In this document: one piece after another, positions 41,968-53,900 of the stretch
Layout of the letters: every line of letters begins with the position of its first letter
How positions within the stretch are numbered: the first letter of the stretch is position 1
Source of the DNA: Pyropia yezoensis
Lineage: Eukaryota; Rhodophyta; Bangiophyceae; Bangiales; Bangiaceae
DNA length: 64,000 nucleotides
Reading direction: 5' to 3'
NCBI GenBank assembly: GCA_009829735.1
Contig: CM020618.1
Coordinates: 42,298,878-42,362,877, forward strand
Notes under the pieces: generated by a model
Database searches by the model: none
What the model was told of the DNA's origin: nothing
What the model saw: the letters and a program-made list of their open reading frames with translations, nothing else
Translations under genes and position numbers: made by a program

Positions 41968-43425
41968 ATGACGTCATCAAGCGACAGTATGAACGACGCG
42001 GAAGAGACTGCCAGACTGGAACGTGGACTTCGCCATCTTGGGCTGCGCGCTGACTCGCACCGCAGCGTGCTCAACCTCTGGGCTCGGATGCTGCCACCAG
42101 GGATGTTTGACGGTCATCGGTCGGCGATGGTTGCACCTGACCATCTTCTTTACCATGGTCTCACGAAGCGGCTCGTAGGCGCAACATTCAAGCTACTGTC
42201 GGAGTCCCGGCGGAATCGTGTCGCGATATCCATTCGAGAGGCTCTGGCGCACAGCCATTTTCCCACGACGTCGGTGTACAACGCCAAGCGGCGGTCGATC
42301 GTTAGCATTGGCATCTCCGAGTGGGCGGCAACCCTGACCGTGTTCAAAGCAGTTCTGAAAAGAACCTTGAGGAGCGCGACCCACAGAGAAGGAGCTGAGA
42401 TGACCCCGCTGATGAGGGCGATGAATGTGGTCTGCGTCTACAAGGACCTGGTGACGTCAGTGTACTTTTGCCCGAGGATCGACCTCGACGGCGGCGTTCA
42501 ATGCCGCACCCGTTTGACTGCCGTAGCGTTGCAGCAAAGGGCTGAGGAGTTTTTTTCTCTAGTCCGCAGCGCTTGTTTGCGAGCCGACATGGCCGGCTTT
42601 GGCGCCATGTTGGATGTTCCAAACCTCCACCGCCTTCGAGAGTTGATGGACCACGTCATCCCTGCCCTGCTCCACGTCCGGCACGCGCAAGAGCTTCTGT
42701 TCGAGAACGCCCATCAGCAGCTGAAGCGGGCAGTGGTGTCGGGCAACGGGCATGAGGATGCGGCAAGGGCGCTGTCTCGTTATCTGCTCGCGGAAGTTGC
42801 GTCAAGGATGAAAGCTTGCCCATCCGTCTTCGCTCTACCGGATGACTGGCTGGAGCATCCTGGCGTGCGCGCGTGCCTTTCCCGGTGCCATCCCCTGTTC
42901 AGCGTGGACACCGCGGAGTGGCGGTGCGCGCCGCAGACCCTGTCAAGTGAGAAAATCCCTCTCGCTGCCCGGATGATTGCCACACCCTACTGTGGGTCGC
43001 CAGCCGATGTACGGTGGCACCGCCGTGCAACGCGGCCACCAACAGAGGGACTGTCGGTGGGAGATGCCGTGGCGGTCTTGATTCTGCCGCAGCTGAGCCT
43101 TACTGCTGTGCCTGTTGCGCGTGGAGCCGCTGCCAACCGAGATGACGCCTCAACGGCGTTCTTCTGTGTCCAAGCCTTTTTCGTCACGCGTTCTGGAGCT
43201 GCAGGTGCCGTCGTTTGCCCCTACGACAGAGATGATGCGGGAGCGTTCTGGCGCGTTCGCACACACTCCTACTTTTTTCTTGCTCTGGAGTTCGCACGGC
43301 GCGCACTGGTGCTGCATGATTGTGATTGCAGATGCCCGACTGTGTGCAGACGCGCTGTACATACACAAACTAACAGATGGCTGCTGTTTGGCCGCCGGGC
43401 AGGTTATCCTGCACGCAGTGGCTGA
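41968..43425 (+). CDS. Transposase-like protein, C-terminal part
   Basis: 485 codons from an ATG. VAPDHLLYHGLTKRLVGATF (about residues 50-70) resembles the D/MH…G segment before the third catalytic acid of CACTA/KDZ-type transposases. The later segment LHVRHAQELLFENAHQQLKR with a following NGHEDA resembles their C-terminal helical region. The N-terminal catalytic Asp and CxxC are absent here but present in 21241-23049. The two may be halves of one ancient protein separated by insertions, or parts of two related elements. The C-terminal 100 residues after residue 370 are not recognised. Confidence 0.45.
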   Translation: MTSSSDSMNDAEETARLERGLRHLGLRADSHRSVLNLWARMLPPGMFDGHRSAMVAPDHLLYHGLTKRLVGATFKLLSESRRNRVAISIREALAHSHFPTTSVYNAKRRSIVSIGISEWAATLTVFKAVLKRTLRSATHREGAEMTPLMRAMNVVCVYKDLVTSVYFCPRIDLDGGVQCRTRLTAVALQQRAEEFFSLVRSACLRADMAGFGAMLDVPNLHRLRELMDHVIPALLHVRHAQELLFENAHQQLKRAVVSGNGHEDAARALSRYLLAEVASRMKACPSVFALPDDWLEHPGVRACLSRCHPLFSVDTAEWRCAPQTLSSEKIPLAARMIATPYCGSPADVRWHRRATRPPTEGLSVGDAVAVLILPQLSLTAVPVARGAAANRDDASTAFFCVQAFFVTRSGAAGAVVCPYDRDDAGAFWRVRTHSYFFLALEFARRALVLHDCDCRCPTVCRRAVHTQTNRWLLFGRRAGYPARSG

Positions 43426-43604
43426 CCGATCAGCAAGGAAGCTTCGGCCGTGGGCGAGGACGCACGCGGTATTGAAGGGGTGGGTGCTTATGGCTGGGGC
43501 GCTATGCAGCAATGGGGTGCAACGAATGATTTGACGGACAGACCGTTCTCTGATATGAAAGCACAGGGGAATCATCAACTATTGTCCAAGGTGTCGCGCC
43601 AGGC

Positions 43605-44933
43605 CTACAACGTGAGCATGTCCAGCATGCTGGGTGTGGCCTCTTCAATGACACAACACGGCATGCTAGCAGTGACTACACCACACGCGTCGGCACCATC
43701 TCTCATTAAATATGCACTGGGTGGGGCCTCACGCCATGATAAAAAGGTTGGGCATCTCTCGGGCAGTGCCGGAACCGCGGAGAACGGTACAACCCGGTTC
43801 TCGAGCGGATGTAAATATCCATGGAGACGCACACTGTACTCCTCCGACTCTCGCACCGCCACACGGAGCTCATCCCGTGCAGGGTCACGCCCCAAGATAT
43901 ACCAAACGCACCCGCTCTCGTCGGTATGACTCTCTACCAGAACACGCGTCGGATGCGAGTTGTCGCGCTGGCGTTTGAATACGCGACAAGCGTAGTCTCT
44001 CCGCATGTCGTCACTGAAGCCGATGGCAGCCAGGAGCTCCCTTGACTCCGCGAAGTGTAGCGTGCGCATTGCGCGACAGCTCCGCTTCACCGCCACGGGA
44101 GAGTAGCTGAGCTTCTCCATCTGGGCCAACTCGTCCATTCCGCATCGCGTGAATGGCACATCGAAAACAATGCCTAGCTGCTCTCTCCCGACGCGAGCGG
44201 ATGCAGGGGGAGCGGTCTTCAGACGCTGCTCCATCTTGGTCGCAAGAATGCTCTGTAGAGCCGAGCCCAAGCGGAACTGCTGCTGGACAGCAACTGCACG
44301 TAGCACATCAATCCCGTAAAAAGCAGAAGATGACGCTGCCAGCTGGTCTTCAATAGCTGTCACTCGACATGCGCGTTCTTCCTCTCGCGCTTGGAGCGCC
44401 TGTAGTTGCGCCGTGAGCCGGTCCAAGTCCGCAACCCGCACAGACCGCGGCTTGCGCGTACGCCCAGAGGCAGCCTCAACAACTGCCGCGGCGCCTGCCG
44501 CCGCCCCCTCTTCATTCGCCCCACCATTGAAAGGAAGGCTTGTGAGGCCATCAGCGGCGACTGCATTTGTCTCCTCGACATCATCAGCACTGCCGGAGAG
44601 GCGGGAAGAGGCAGCAGGCGCGCCCGCACCCCCGCCCTCATCGACAGCACCAGTACGGTCTGAGAGGCGGGGAGAGGCCGCCGCCGCGGCCGCCCCATTG
44701 CCCGCTGGGACATCACCAGCACTGTCTGAGAGGCGGGATAGGCCCGACGCCGTGGCCGACGCCGCGGCCGCCACCACGCCGCCCGCGTTGCCTATGGACC
44801 AGGAGCAGTTCGGATAGTGAGGGATCAGTGAAAGAAGGCAAGCTGATGACGTCAGGACCGAAGGTGTAGTGTTGTATTGCTGCCCATCCACTTCTTGATG
44901 CTCAGAAGATACAGGCGCCTCGCTGCCGCTGGC
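43605..44933 (-). CDS. Unknown protein with coiled coil, at least one intron
   Basis: An open frame of 443 codons without an initial ATG. Just upstream the minus strand has a pyrimidine-rich tract ending TTAG (acceptor at 44934-44936). A textbook donor GAG|GTAAGT lies 87 bp further up (45020-45015), so an intron is likely and 44933 starts an internal or last exon. The first exon is not resolved. The protein has three imperfect copies of a SRLSDSAGDV-type repeat (about residues 50-105 of the 428-codon part), a basic patch RTRKPRSVR, a coiled coil (about 151-187) and a C-terminal globular region with VWYILGRDPARDELRVAV. No family recognised. It converges on the transposase-like gene, 180 bp apart. 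Confidence 0.55.
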   Translation of the reverse strand, partial: ASGSEAPVSSEHQEVDGQQYNTTPSVLTSSACLLSLIPHYPNCSWSIGNAGGVVAAAASATASGLSRLSDSAGDVPAGNGAAAAAASPRLSDRTGAVDEGGGAGAPAASSRLSGSADDVEETNAVAADGLTSLPFNGGANEEGAAAGAAAVVEAASGRTRKPRSVRVADLDRLTAQLQALQAREEERACRVTAIEDQLAASSSAFYGIDVLRAVAVQQQFRLGSALQSILATKMEQRLKTAPPASARVGREQLGIVFDVPFTRCGMDELAQMEKLSYSPVAVKRSCRAMRTLHFAESRELLAAIGFSDDMRRDYACRVFKRQRDNSHPTRVLVESHTDESGCVWYILGRDPARDELRVAVRESEEYSVRLHGYLHPLENRVVPFSAVPALPERCPTFLSWREAPPSAYLMRDGADACGVVTASMPCCVIEEATPSMLDMLTL

Positions 44934-45020
44934 CTAACCACACAACGAGGAGAAAGTCATATGACTCGGTCTGCTGACGTGCCCGCTTATCCCGGGGGGG
45001 CAATGGGCAGCTGCACTTAC

Positions 45021-46869
45021 CTCGACTTGCGCGTTCCATAGCAAACGACGACGTTATGGCCGGTACACCGTAGCGTGAACAGGTGAAGAAGAGAATGGCG
45101 ACTAAGAATGGAGCTCCTGGCGCATGGGAGAGAGCTAGCCGTTCGGGCGACAAGAGCTGCGTCCAAGTCTGCGACACGAGCGAGTCTGCGACACGAGCGA
45201 CTTACCGGCATACTACAGTACGAATCATGAACGATTTGACCACGAATCTCGCATGCTGACGAGGGCAGCTCCACCATATATGATGCTCTCCTTTGAGCTT
45301 ACATTGTACTCGATTCAATTCGTCCAGGCAATGATTGTCAGGTCACTCCACTCCGTTGCTGACTTTGCCGCCTTTTTTGCGCTCGGGACTGTCCTGTTCT
45401 GCTGCGCCGCGTCGCTGCGGCATCGATGAATGCCCACGGCAGGCCGGCAGCCCGACACACACCAAGGTCATCCTCTCTGCACCACCGTCATCCACTCTGC
45501 TCCACCGTCGCCTGCCCCTGTGCCCCCCCCCCTTTCCTCGATCGCATGTATGGTGTCCTTCACCGCTCGGCCCCCTTCTTTCCTGTCCCCTGCACTGTTC
45601 TCGCTTCGTTTCGCCTCCGATTCTCTACACCGCACGGGCACGGTACGTTTAGACGCTGGGGGCTGGGTGTGTGAGGTATGCGATCAATCGTTGTGGGCCC
45701 TAGGCGATGTAGATGCGGACTATGGAGGCCGATTGGAGTCCATCCTCCTGTTCACACTGCCTCGCTTTTTGTCCGGGTTTCGTGCGTGCAAAGCTGGCAG
45801 CGGCTCCTCTATCACTTACCCACCTCTCGCTTCCCCTCCGGTGCTTCCCCATGCTTCCCCCATGCGTCCCCCATGCACAGAACTCCATCAAAGCGTATGT
45901 GCGGCCTTCGCATCGGCTGCATGGCTCACCCGCCGCGACCCGCGTTGGTGCTACTCCTCATGGGGCCGACGTCCATGCAACGGCTACGGTACGTTGACCG
46001 TCCACAATGTTTTGCCTGGGATGTGTCAACGTTTTGTATATGTGTGTCGCGGGGCCCACGGCAGACGCTTCTGGGTTGGTCGCGTGCAAGGCATTCCCCT
46101 GACGTGCCCGTTTTCTGTTGAGCATGACGCTTCGCCATGACTTGCCTCTCTGTCCCACGGCATACGGGCTTTCTGCTTCAATGTTCAGGGTGCTACTGCT
46201 GGGAGCAGATGGTGTCTGTCGGCGATGGCCTTCGAGACTGGTGCCCCCAGGGTGAGGGTCAAGCAAGCACACGCGGAGTGGGGCAGAACTAGGGAGTGGT
46301 GTGCTTGGGAGTGGGGGCGTGCAAGGGGTTGAGGTCGTGGTGTGTGGGCGTGTTAGCGAGCGGAAGGGAGAACAGAACGGGGAGGGGGCGTGCTTCGAGT
46401 GGGCGCGGGGTATGCGGGAGGACGCGGGAGGACACGGGAGATGGGTCGGTGCACGGCGCTATGAAAGAGCCTTTGAGCGCACGATATCCATCCTGTCATT
46501 CAGAAGCACATGTGAAAAAAGCACCCTGCATGCCCGTTGAGCCCATATGGAGAGAGGTCCTGGAGGCCGGATGACGGACAGTCCGTCAGAAGAGAGTCGA
46601 AGGAGGTCTGGAGGAGTATCGGTACACACTCGGTACACACCGTAATACAACTCTCCTCCACAAGGCCAGTCGGGAGTGGTCCCACAAGCGCCTTTTTCCA
46701 TGCCAGTCGAAGAGTTCTTCAAATGTCCTCCCCATCTCTTCGACGTCGAGTCGCATATTTTAGTCATTACAGATTGTCACGATAGTGGGACCTCTGACGG
46801 AGAGTTGAGAATCGGAAGTGAGCAATATCACCAGTACCTCCATGAAGGTTTTTTAGCCCAAATTTGACA
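45021..46869. other. Intergenic; includes a 17-bp duplication at 45167-45200
   Basis: No gene supported. GTCTGCGACACGAGCGA is present twice in tandem at 45167-45200. Open frames at 45430-46140 overlap each other and show no motif. Confidence 0.4.
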
Positions 46870-48332
46870 GTCTAGTGGCGGCGGCGGGCGGCGGCGGGCG
46901 GCGGGTGGTCGGGCAGCAGCCACCGTGTCCCCGCACCCCCCCCCCTTTTCCTATCCCCGCCCCCCTGCCATCCCCCTTACCCTGCCCCATCCTCCGCCAC
47001 TCCCCCCCGCCCCCACTTCCTCTTTCTCGTCCACACCCCCGACCCCCCCCTCCCACCCCCTGCCGCTGCTGCTGGACCTGCTTCCACGAGAAGAAGACGT
47101 GGATCCGTGGGGGGGGGGGGGGGTGGAGGGGGGGGGAGATGGCCGGCGGCGGCGGCGACGATCCGCCCCGTGCGCGCGCCGCCGCCGTGGACACCGCCGT
47201 GAGGGCTGTGGCCGTGGCGGCGCGGCCGCTTTTGTCCCCTCCCTTGTCCCTCTCGTTCCACCACGTTCCACCACGTTCCACCCTACCCCCCCCCCCCCCC
47301 CCCCCTCGCAACCCCCAGACCCGCTCCTTCCGCTCTCCCCCCCCCCCCCCGCCCACCCCCCGCGCTGCCGCGGGTCACCCCCCATTGACCGCCACCATGG
47401 CCCGCCCCCCCGCCCCGCCGGCGGGCGGCGGGCCGCCGCTCCCTCCCCCCCGCTGGGTCGCCTCCGCGGACCCCCCCCCCCTCCCCCTATGGCCGCCGCA
47501 CGCGGCGACACCCCCCCCCCCCCCCCTCCCCGCTCGTGTCGTCCCCGCCTCCGCCTCCTCTCGTCCCCCCCCTACTTCCCATCCTCCCCCTCCCCTTCCC
47601 CGTCCCCTTCCTCCCCCCCCCGCCCGCGGCCCTTCTCCATCACAGCCGCCCCCCCCCCCCCCCCCTCCCCCCCCGCCACCACCCCGCCGCCCGTCGACTC
47701 GGACCACGCCGCGGCGCACGCCGCTGCCATTGCCGCCGCACTCGCAGCTGGGCCCACCCGCCCGCCGCCGACGGCGCCACGCTCGCCGCGGCCGCGGCCG
47801 CCCCCGCCCATGATGCCACGCACGCGGCGGCCGTTGCCGACGCGATCGCCGCCGTCGCTGCCGGTGCCGCGTCGGACGCGCTGGAGGCGGCGCTCAAGTC
47901 GAACAACTTGGCGGCGGTGCTGGGCCGGGACGGCGGTGGCGGTGGCGGCGGCGGTGGCGCCGCTTCTGTGCTGCCACGTCCTCTGACGGGGCCGACGGGG
48001 CCGCCTTGGGAGGGCCAGCGGCCGACGCGGGGGGGGGGGGCGACGACGGCGGCTGCCTCTGCCGCTCCTGCGGGCGCGCCCCTGGCCACGACGGCGGCGG
48101 CGACAATACGCACCCTTAGCGGGGGAAAGCGACTGTCCAACGGGGACGCGGATGGCGGTGGAGGTGGTGAGGACGGGGCTGGTGGGGACGGGGTGGAGAC
48201 TGGCAGTGGGGAAGGGGAGGACGTGAAGGACGACGACCGCGCGAATGGCGGCGCGGGGGGGGGGGGGGGGGGCGGATGGCGACAGCAACGCAAGCGGATA
48301 AAGCGGCCAGCGGCTATGCAGCGGCGATGGCG
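46870..48332. other. GC-rich low-complexity region with C- and G-runs
   Basis: Homopolymer C and G runs, GCC/GGC trinucleotides and overlapping open frames in most frames. A segment around 47790-47930 (plus) reads as an Ala-rich helix (…SDALEAALKSNNLAAVLG) and could be real coding sequence, but it is unsupported. Confidence 0.45.
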
Positions 48333-48436
48333 GACCCCATGCCTGCGCGGCGGTCCGTCCATCAATACGCACTCTCACATGGACCCCCCATGCCCGCGCA
48401 GCGGCCCGTGCACCAAGACGCACTCTCACACGTACG
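48333..48436 (+). repeat. Two-copy tandem repeat of about 52 bp
   Basis: Two imperfect copies share GACCCC(C), GCGCGGCGGTCCGT-like and CGCACTCTCACA words, just upstream of the TCC microsatellite. Confidence 0.65.
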
Positions 48437-48467
48437 CAGACGCAAACTCCTACACCTCCCCCCCCAC

Positions 48468-48709
48468 CTCCTCCTCCTCCTCCTCCTCCTCCTCCTCCTC
48501 CTCCTCCTCCCCACCGTCCTCCTCTTCCTCCTCCTCCCCCCCGTCCTCCTCCTCCTCCCCCCCGTCCTCCTCCTCCTCCTCCTCCCCCCCCTCCTCCTCG
48601 TCCTCCTCCTCCTCTTCCTCCTCCTCCCCCCGTCCTCCTCCTCCTCCCCCCCGTCCTCCTCCTCCTCCTCCTCCCAGCCGTCCTCCTCGTCCTCCTCCTC
48701 CTCCTCCTA
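48468..48709 (+). repeat. Interrupted (TCC)n microsatellite, about 240 bp
   Basis: Almost pure TCC/CCC triplets with a few TCT and TCG. On the minus strand it is a (GGA)n purine tract just downstream of the stop of the gene at 48707. Such tracts can form triplex or G-rich structures. Confidence 0.95.
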
Positions 48710-49275
48710 GTCCTGCTCCCTCGCCCCCTCCTCCTCCTCTCTCCTCCTTCTTTTCGCTCCCCTCATGGCTTTGCCGGCCTTCCTCTCCTTCTCAATCGAG
48801 AGCGGCACCATGCCTATGGCCTGCATGCGTTGCTGCAGTGGCTGCGGTGTGTCGTGCCAGTCTGCTAACAGCCGCCGCGTCATCCGGTACAGCCTATAGT
48901 GCTCCGAGAAGCGCGGTAGGGCACCCGTCTGCTCCTTGTGCGCCTCCACCTCAGCGACGTGCTCGGAAAGACGCCGCCGCCGCGTGGCCTCGCGGGCACT
49001 CAGCGGCACCCCGCCGTCCTCGCCATCCGCAGGCGGCCGCAGGCCGAGGGCCTCCAGTCGCGCTGTCAGTGGCTCTGGCAAGCTCTGCCATGACCCTACC
49101 AGCCGCGTCATCCTCCTATGCGCCGGATAGTCTTGCAGGCGGCGCGGCAGGCCGCCCGTCCGCTCCTGGTGCGCCTCCAGCTCCGCCACATGGGCAAAGT
49201 GTTGGCCAAGTTGGCTACCTGGCGCGGCGGCAACGGCTGTGAAGAGCGCCTCGTCCGTGACGGTGGCAAACCGTC
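48707..49275 (-). CDS. Protein with two tandem 55-residue repeats
   Basis: Open from just after a stop near 49276. No ATG is visible in the open part, so an upstream exon or a different start is likely. Two repeats are aligned by eye: HVAELEAHQERTGGLPRR…LEALGLRP and HVAEVEAHKEQTGALPRF…MQAIGMVP, each with RMTR and a Trp (GSWQSLPEPL, ADWHDTPQPL). The pattern slightly recalls helicase-associated domains, but I would not assign it. The C-terminus is basic then acidic (KRRRREEEEG). The conserved repeats make this one of the few convincing coding regions in the 46.9-55 kb stretch. Confidence 0.6.
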
Positions 49276-50990
49276 ATCGCCGCCGCCGAGCGGCCGAGGC
49301 GGCGGCGGCGGCAGCGGCGACGGCGAGCGGTACCGCCGCCGTGGCGGCGACGGCGGCCGTGGCGGCGGCGGCGACAGCGGCAGCGACGGCGGCAGCGACG
49401 GCGGCAGCGACGGTGGCAGCGACGGTGGCCACAGCGGCGGCGCGGCGGCGGCAACGGCGGCAGCGGCGGCGGCCATCCTCAACCGCGCAGCGGCGAGGCG
49501 GGAGGCAGCAGCGGCGGAGAGGTGGGCGGCTGCAGCGGCGACGGGCTCCGCCGCCGGGGGTGCGACGAAAGGCGGCGGCGGCGGGTGCGGCCGCCGTGGC
49601 GGCACCGGCGACGGTGGCGGCGTGCCGCCGCCGCCACCGCCTTCCCAGCCCCGCCACGCGCCGTCGGCAGCGGCGGCGGTGGCGGCCGGGGCGGGGCGCC
49701 CCCCCCCCCCCTTGCCATTCCGCCCTCGCCCCGTGGCGGCCACGTGAACGGCCGCCGCGTCGGCGGGGGAGACAAGCGCCCACCGGGGACGGCGGGCGGC
49801 GGCGGCGGCCGCCGCGTCAACCGCCGTGGCCGCCGCGGCAGCGGCCGCGTCGCCGCCGCCTCCGCCACTGGTCGCCGCTGCCGCCGCCGCCGCCGCGGCC
49901 GCAGGCGACGGCGGCAGCGACGGCGGCGGGCCAGGGAGCGGCGTGCCGCCGCTGCCGCCCCACCCACGCCCCCCGCCGCCGCCGCTGCTGCTGCTTCTGC
50001 CACAGCCGCCGCTCCACAGATCGGCAGGCGCCCATGCGGGCAGGGGTGGGGCGGCGGCGGCGGGCGGCGACGGGAGCTCCCGCAAATGCGCGCCGAGGAG
50101 GTCGACTAGCCGGGCGCCCGCCCAGGGGGTGGGGGGGGGGACCCGGCCGCCGCCGTTACCCCTGTTGTCGCCGCCTCGGCGGCTGCGGCCGCCATGCCGC
50201 CTCCACATCTGCCGCCACCGCTGTCGCCTCCACAGCTGCCGCCGCGGCCGTCGCCGGGGCGGCCGCCCGGGTAGCCACCACCATTCCACCACCAACGCTG
50301 AAGCCGCCGCCGCCACTCGCCCCTGCCTCCCGCCCCCCGCCACCTGCCGCCGCTGCCAACTCCACCGCCGCCGCCACCCCCGCCGCCGCAGCAGCCGCCG
50401 CCGCCCGCGTGGCGCCCCCCATTCCCCCCCTGGCGGTCCCCCTTTCCCGCCGCGCTGTGCGGGGGGAGTGGACCGGCCGTCCCCCCCTGGCTGGGCGGCG
50501 GTCCCCCTTTCCCGCCGCGCCGTGCGGGGGAAGTAGACCGGCCGATCGCGGCGCCCCCCCCGGGAGGCGGCGTCAGCGGCGGCGGCAGCGGCGGCGGGCA
50601 CCCAGCCGCTGGCGGCGGGGGTGGGCGGCGGGGAGGCGGGGAAGCCCCGCCACCCCTCCCCGGGGGGGGAGGGGGCGTCGGTGGTCGAGGCGGTGATTGC
50701 GGCGGCGGCGGCGGCGGCGGCGGCAGCGGCGACAGCGCAGGCAGCGGCAGCGACGGTCGGAACGGCGGCGGGCCCCCCGGCCGCCAAGACTGTCCGGGTG
50801 GGTACGGCGGCGGTCGCCCGCGGCGAGGCGGCTGTCACGGCAGCGGCGGCGGTGCTGCCCCCCCCCCACTCCGTGCTGCGCACGTTCGAGCTGATTTTTC
50901 CTCGAAGGCGGGAGGAGGTGGGTGCAGGGGAGGTGGGTGCAGGGAAGGAGGGAGGAGCGCTGGGGGCCGCCGCGGCCCGTCCGTCTCACG
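49276..50990. other. GCC/GGC trinucleotide-rich region
   Basis: Ala/Arg/Gly/Pro open frames on both strands and in several frames. No gene supported, though coding continuation of the minus-strand gene at 48707 cannot be excluded. Confidence 0.5.
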
Positions 50991-53900
50991 GCACGTCCTG
51001 AAAAGCGCAAAAGTGACAGATGAGATATCCGTGGAGAGAGGACTTGAAAACGTCTTGCCACCAGCCGTCAAAGATACCCCACTAAAGGATATGAGGGAGC
51101 GGAGAGAAAAAGAGATCTTGAGAAGAGTGTTCTGAAGCCTCCAGGGCTGTTGTCCGGGATTGGTCATTGATGGACAGACACCACTTTTTTTTACATGTCT
51201 AAATCCCAGTGCTCAGTACACTGACTCTGCACCGCCCAACCCGCCTCCACGGGAAGAAGGGGCCGAAGTGATCTACTAGGAAGGGGGGAGAGGGTGGTGA
51301 GAAGATGGTGGACAGAGTGGTGGAAGACAGGCGGCAGACAGCAGGCAGAAGAAGCAGGATGGGGAGGAACAATCATGGCAAGCAGCGAGTAAAGGGAGGA
51401 GCGTCAGAAAAGAGTCCCCCACATCGCACTCAGCTCTTGTGCCGTACAGTGGTATTGACCACTTCACTGCCTACCAATCGGTCACCCCCACACAGTTCTC
51501 GACCGCTCACTGCATACCGATGCCCCCCCCCCCCACACTCACGAGCACGAAACAGGCACCCAGCCCCTTACTTCATAATGTCCATCGGGATGCTGGCAGC
51601 CCGCCCTGCCGGCGCGTAAAGAAGTGAGGGGCTATAGAGGCAAAGGGACCAAGAAACGCATGTAAAGGACACAGAGAAAAAATGGACAGCAGGGGGGGGC
51701 AGGTCGAAACGAGTCAGACGTCAAAAATGACCCAGAGAGCCCCAGCGAGCGGGGAAAGGCTCGATAGGCAAAGACGTCCCTCCCGCCCCCTCAGACGCCC
51801 GCTCCCACGCCACGTGCACCACCGCCGCCCACGCGACAACAATCATGGTGGCCACCGCACGCACTCGCCAGCAGGCCATTTCCACGGCCCGCCGAAGTGA
51901 AGACGGCGCACCGTGAAGGGCCAACTGGTCAGCATTGGCAGCAGCGCCGAGGGCGATCGCCGCGCGGCCCACCGCCGACCCCCCCAGCTCCCCCCTCCGC
52001 CCGGCGACGATGGGCGTGGGCGTCAGCGGCGGCCGGTGGAGGCTGGAGCGGTCAACGCCCGGGCACGCCTGCGCGGGCGCCCACCGCTCAAACGCTGAGC
52101 GGTGGGAGACCGCCACGGACAGGGCGTGGCGGTCGGCGACTGCGGTGGCGGCTGCCGTGGCGGCCGGCGACAGGAAGGACGAGTCGATGGTGGTAGTGGA
52201 GGTGGAGGTGGGCGGGGGCGGACGGGGCTAGGGGGAGGAGCATGCACTACGGTCTAAGTCGATGGCGAACGACGTGACGATGTCGGAGGGCGGGTCACGC
52301 GGCATGGGTACGCGATCACCGCCGTGCAACTCCTGCACGCCTCGGATAGGTGTCCCGAAATGTGAGGCGCGCGCGGCGGAATCGGTCGTCCTGAGCAAGA
52401 GGAATGGGGAATTGCAGCAGTAGAAGAGAGGAAAAGATATCCCGTCTGTCCAGAGAGAGAAAAAGACTGGTGGCCGGGAAGTCTCAAACGCTCTGGGTCT
52501 CGCGGAGAGGATAGGAGTCTTTTTTTGTTCCGCTGACGAGTCCCAATCCCTTCTCAGAGTCTGGGACCGAATCTGGAACGTTTTTTAGATCGCTACAGAC
52601 TTTGAGGCAGTGCTGTGCTACGTGGCCCTGCAGGTATCGCCGGATCCTGTCACATCCAGTACCACCACCGAATCCTGGTCAGCGCTCTCGGCGGGGGGGG
52701 GATGGGGCTCGCCATCTGCGAGCCCCCAGGCCGTCCGCCATGTGTGCGGCCTCCGCGCGTGCGGGGCCGCCCCCGTCGCCCGAGCGCATTGGGGGGCGGG
52801 CGCAGACGCGGCCGCCTGCCCGCGCCCCTGCCGCCGCCGCCGCCACTCGCGCCGCCGCCACCGGGCGCGGTCGGCTGTGTGCCCCGCAGAGGGCGGGGGG
52901 GGGGCGCACGTCGCAGCCGCCGTTCGCCGCCGCCGCCAGCTCCTGCCGCCCCCGCGGCCACCGCTAAGGCCACCGCCGCCTGCCTCTGCCCCCGCGTGCT
53001 ACCGCCGCCACTTGCCACAGCAGCCGCCTGCCGCTCCTGCCGCCTGCCGCCTTTGTCGCCCGTCGCCACCACCGCCTGCCGCCGCAGCCACCCGCCGCCG
53101 CCGTCGCCCTCCGACGCCGCCTACGGCTGCTTCCGCCCTCCGCCGCTGCCGCCGGGCCCGCCGCTGCCCGATGCTGCTGCCGCTTGCAGCCGCCGCCGCC
53201 TGCCGCCGAGCGCCGCCGCCGCCACCTGCCGCTGCCACCGCCCGTCGCTGCCGCTGCCTGCATCCGCCGCCTGCTACTGCCGCGGTATAGGCAGGAGCCT
53301 CTACCCCCGCCGGCCGCCGCCGCCGCCTGCAGCTGCCGCCGTGCTCCGCCGCTGCCACCTGCCGCCGCCGCAGCCCGATGCCGCAGCCGCCTGCCGCCGC
53401 CGCTGCCGCCGCCGCTATTTCCGGGCGGGTTGCCCTTCGCCTGCGGCCTACGGCGCAAATGGGGGGCCACCGCAGCGGTGCTGCTACGGCGAGGCCACGG
53501 CAGCGGCCGCCGCCGCGGCCGCGGCGGTGCCCCCGCCGCAGCCGCGGCCCGGTGGCGCCCCTGGGCGGCGGGTAAGGCGGCTTGTCGGGGTGCACAGGTC
53601 GGAGGGGAGGGGGGCGGGGGGGGGGAACGCCCGGTCCCGGAGGGGTGCCCACAGTTGCCGCCGCTGTCGACACCGCCACCAGCTTCTCTGTGTGTTCGGA
53701 TGTAGGACATGTGGCGGGAGGGCGCTGCGGCTACCACCTGCGGCCACCGCCGCCTGCCACTGCGGGCGCTCGCCGCCGCCGCCGCCCCCGCGGCCGCAGC
53801 CGCGGCCGACCTTGCCGCGGAGGCCAGCGACGTCTGCTTTGCGTTGCAGGCGGGGCGGGTTTGGTAAGCGGGCGCTGCCGCAACCGCGTGCCTGCTGCCA

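Noticed and set aside
47536-50883. 568- and 591-codon frames on opposite strands
   Set aside because: Built from homopolymer C/G runs, TCC microsatellite and GCC triplets. Only the two-repeat protein at 48707-49275 stands out.
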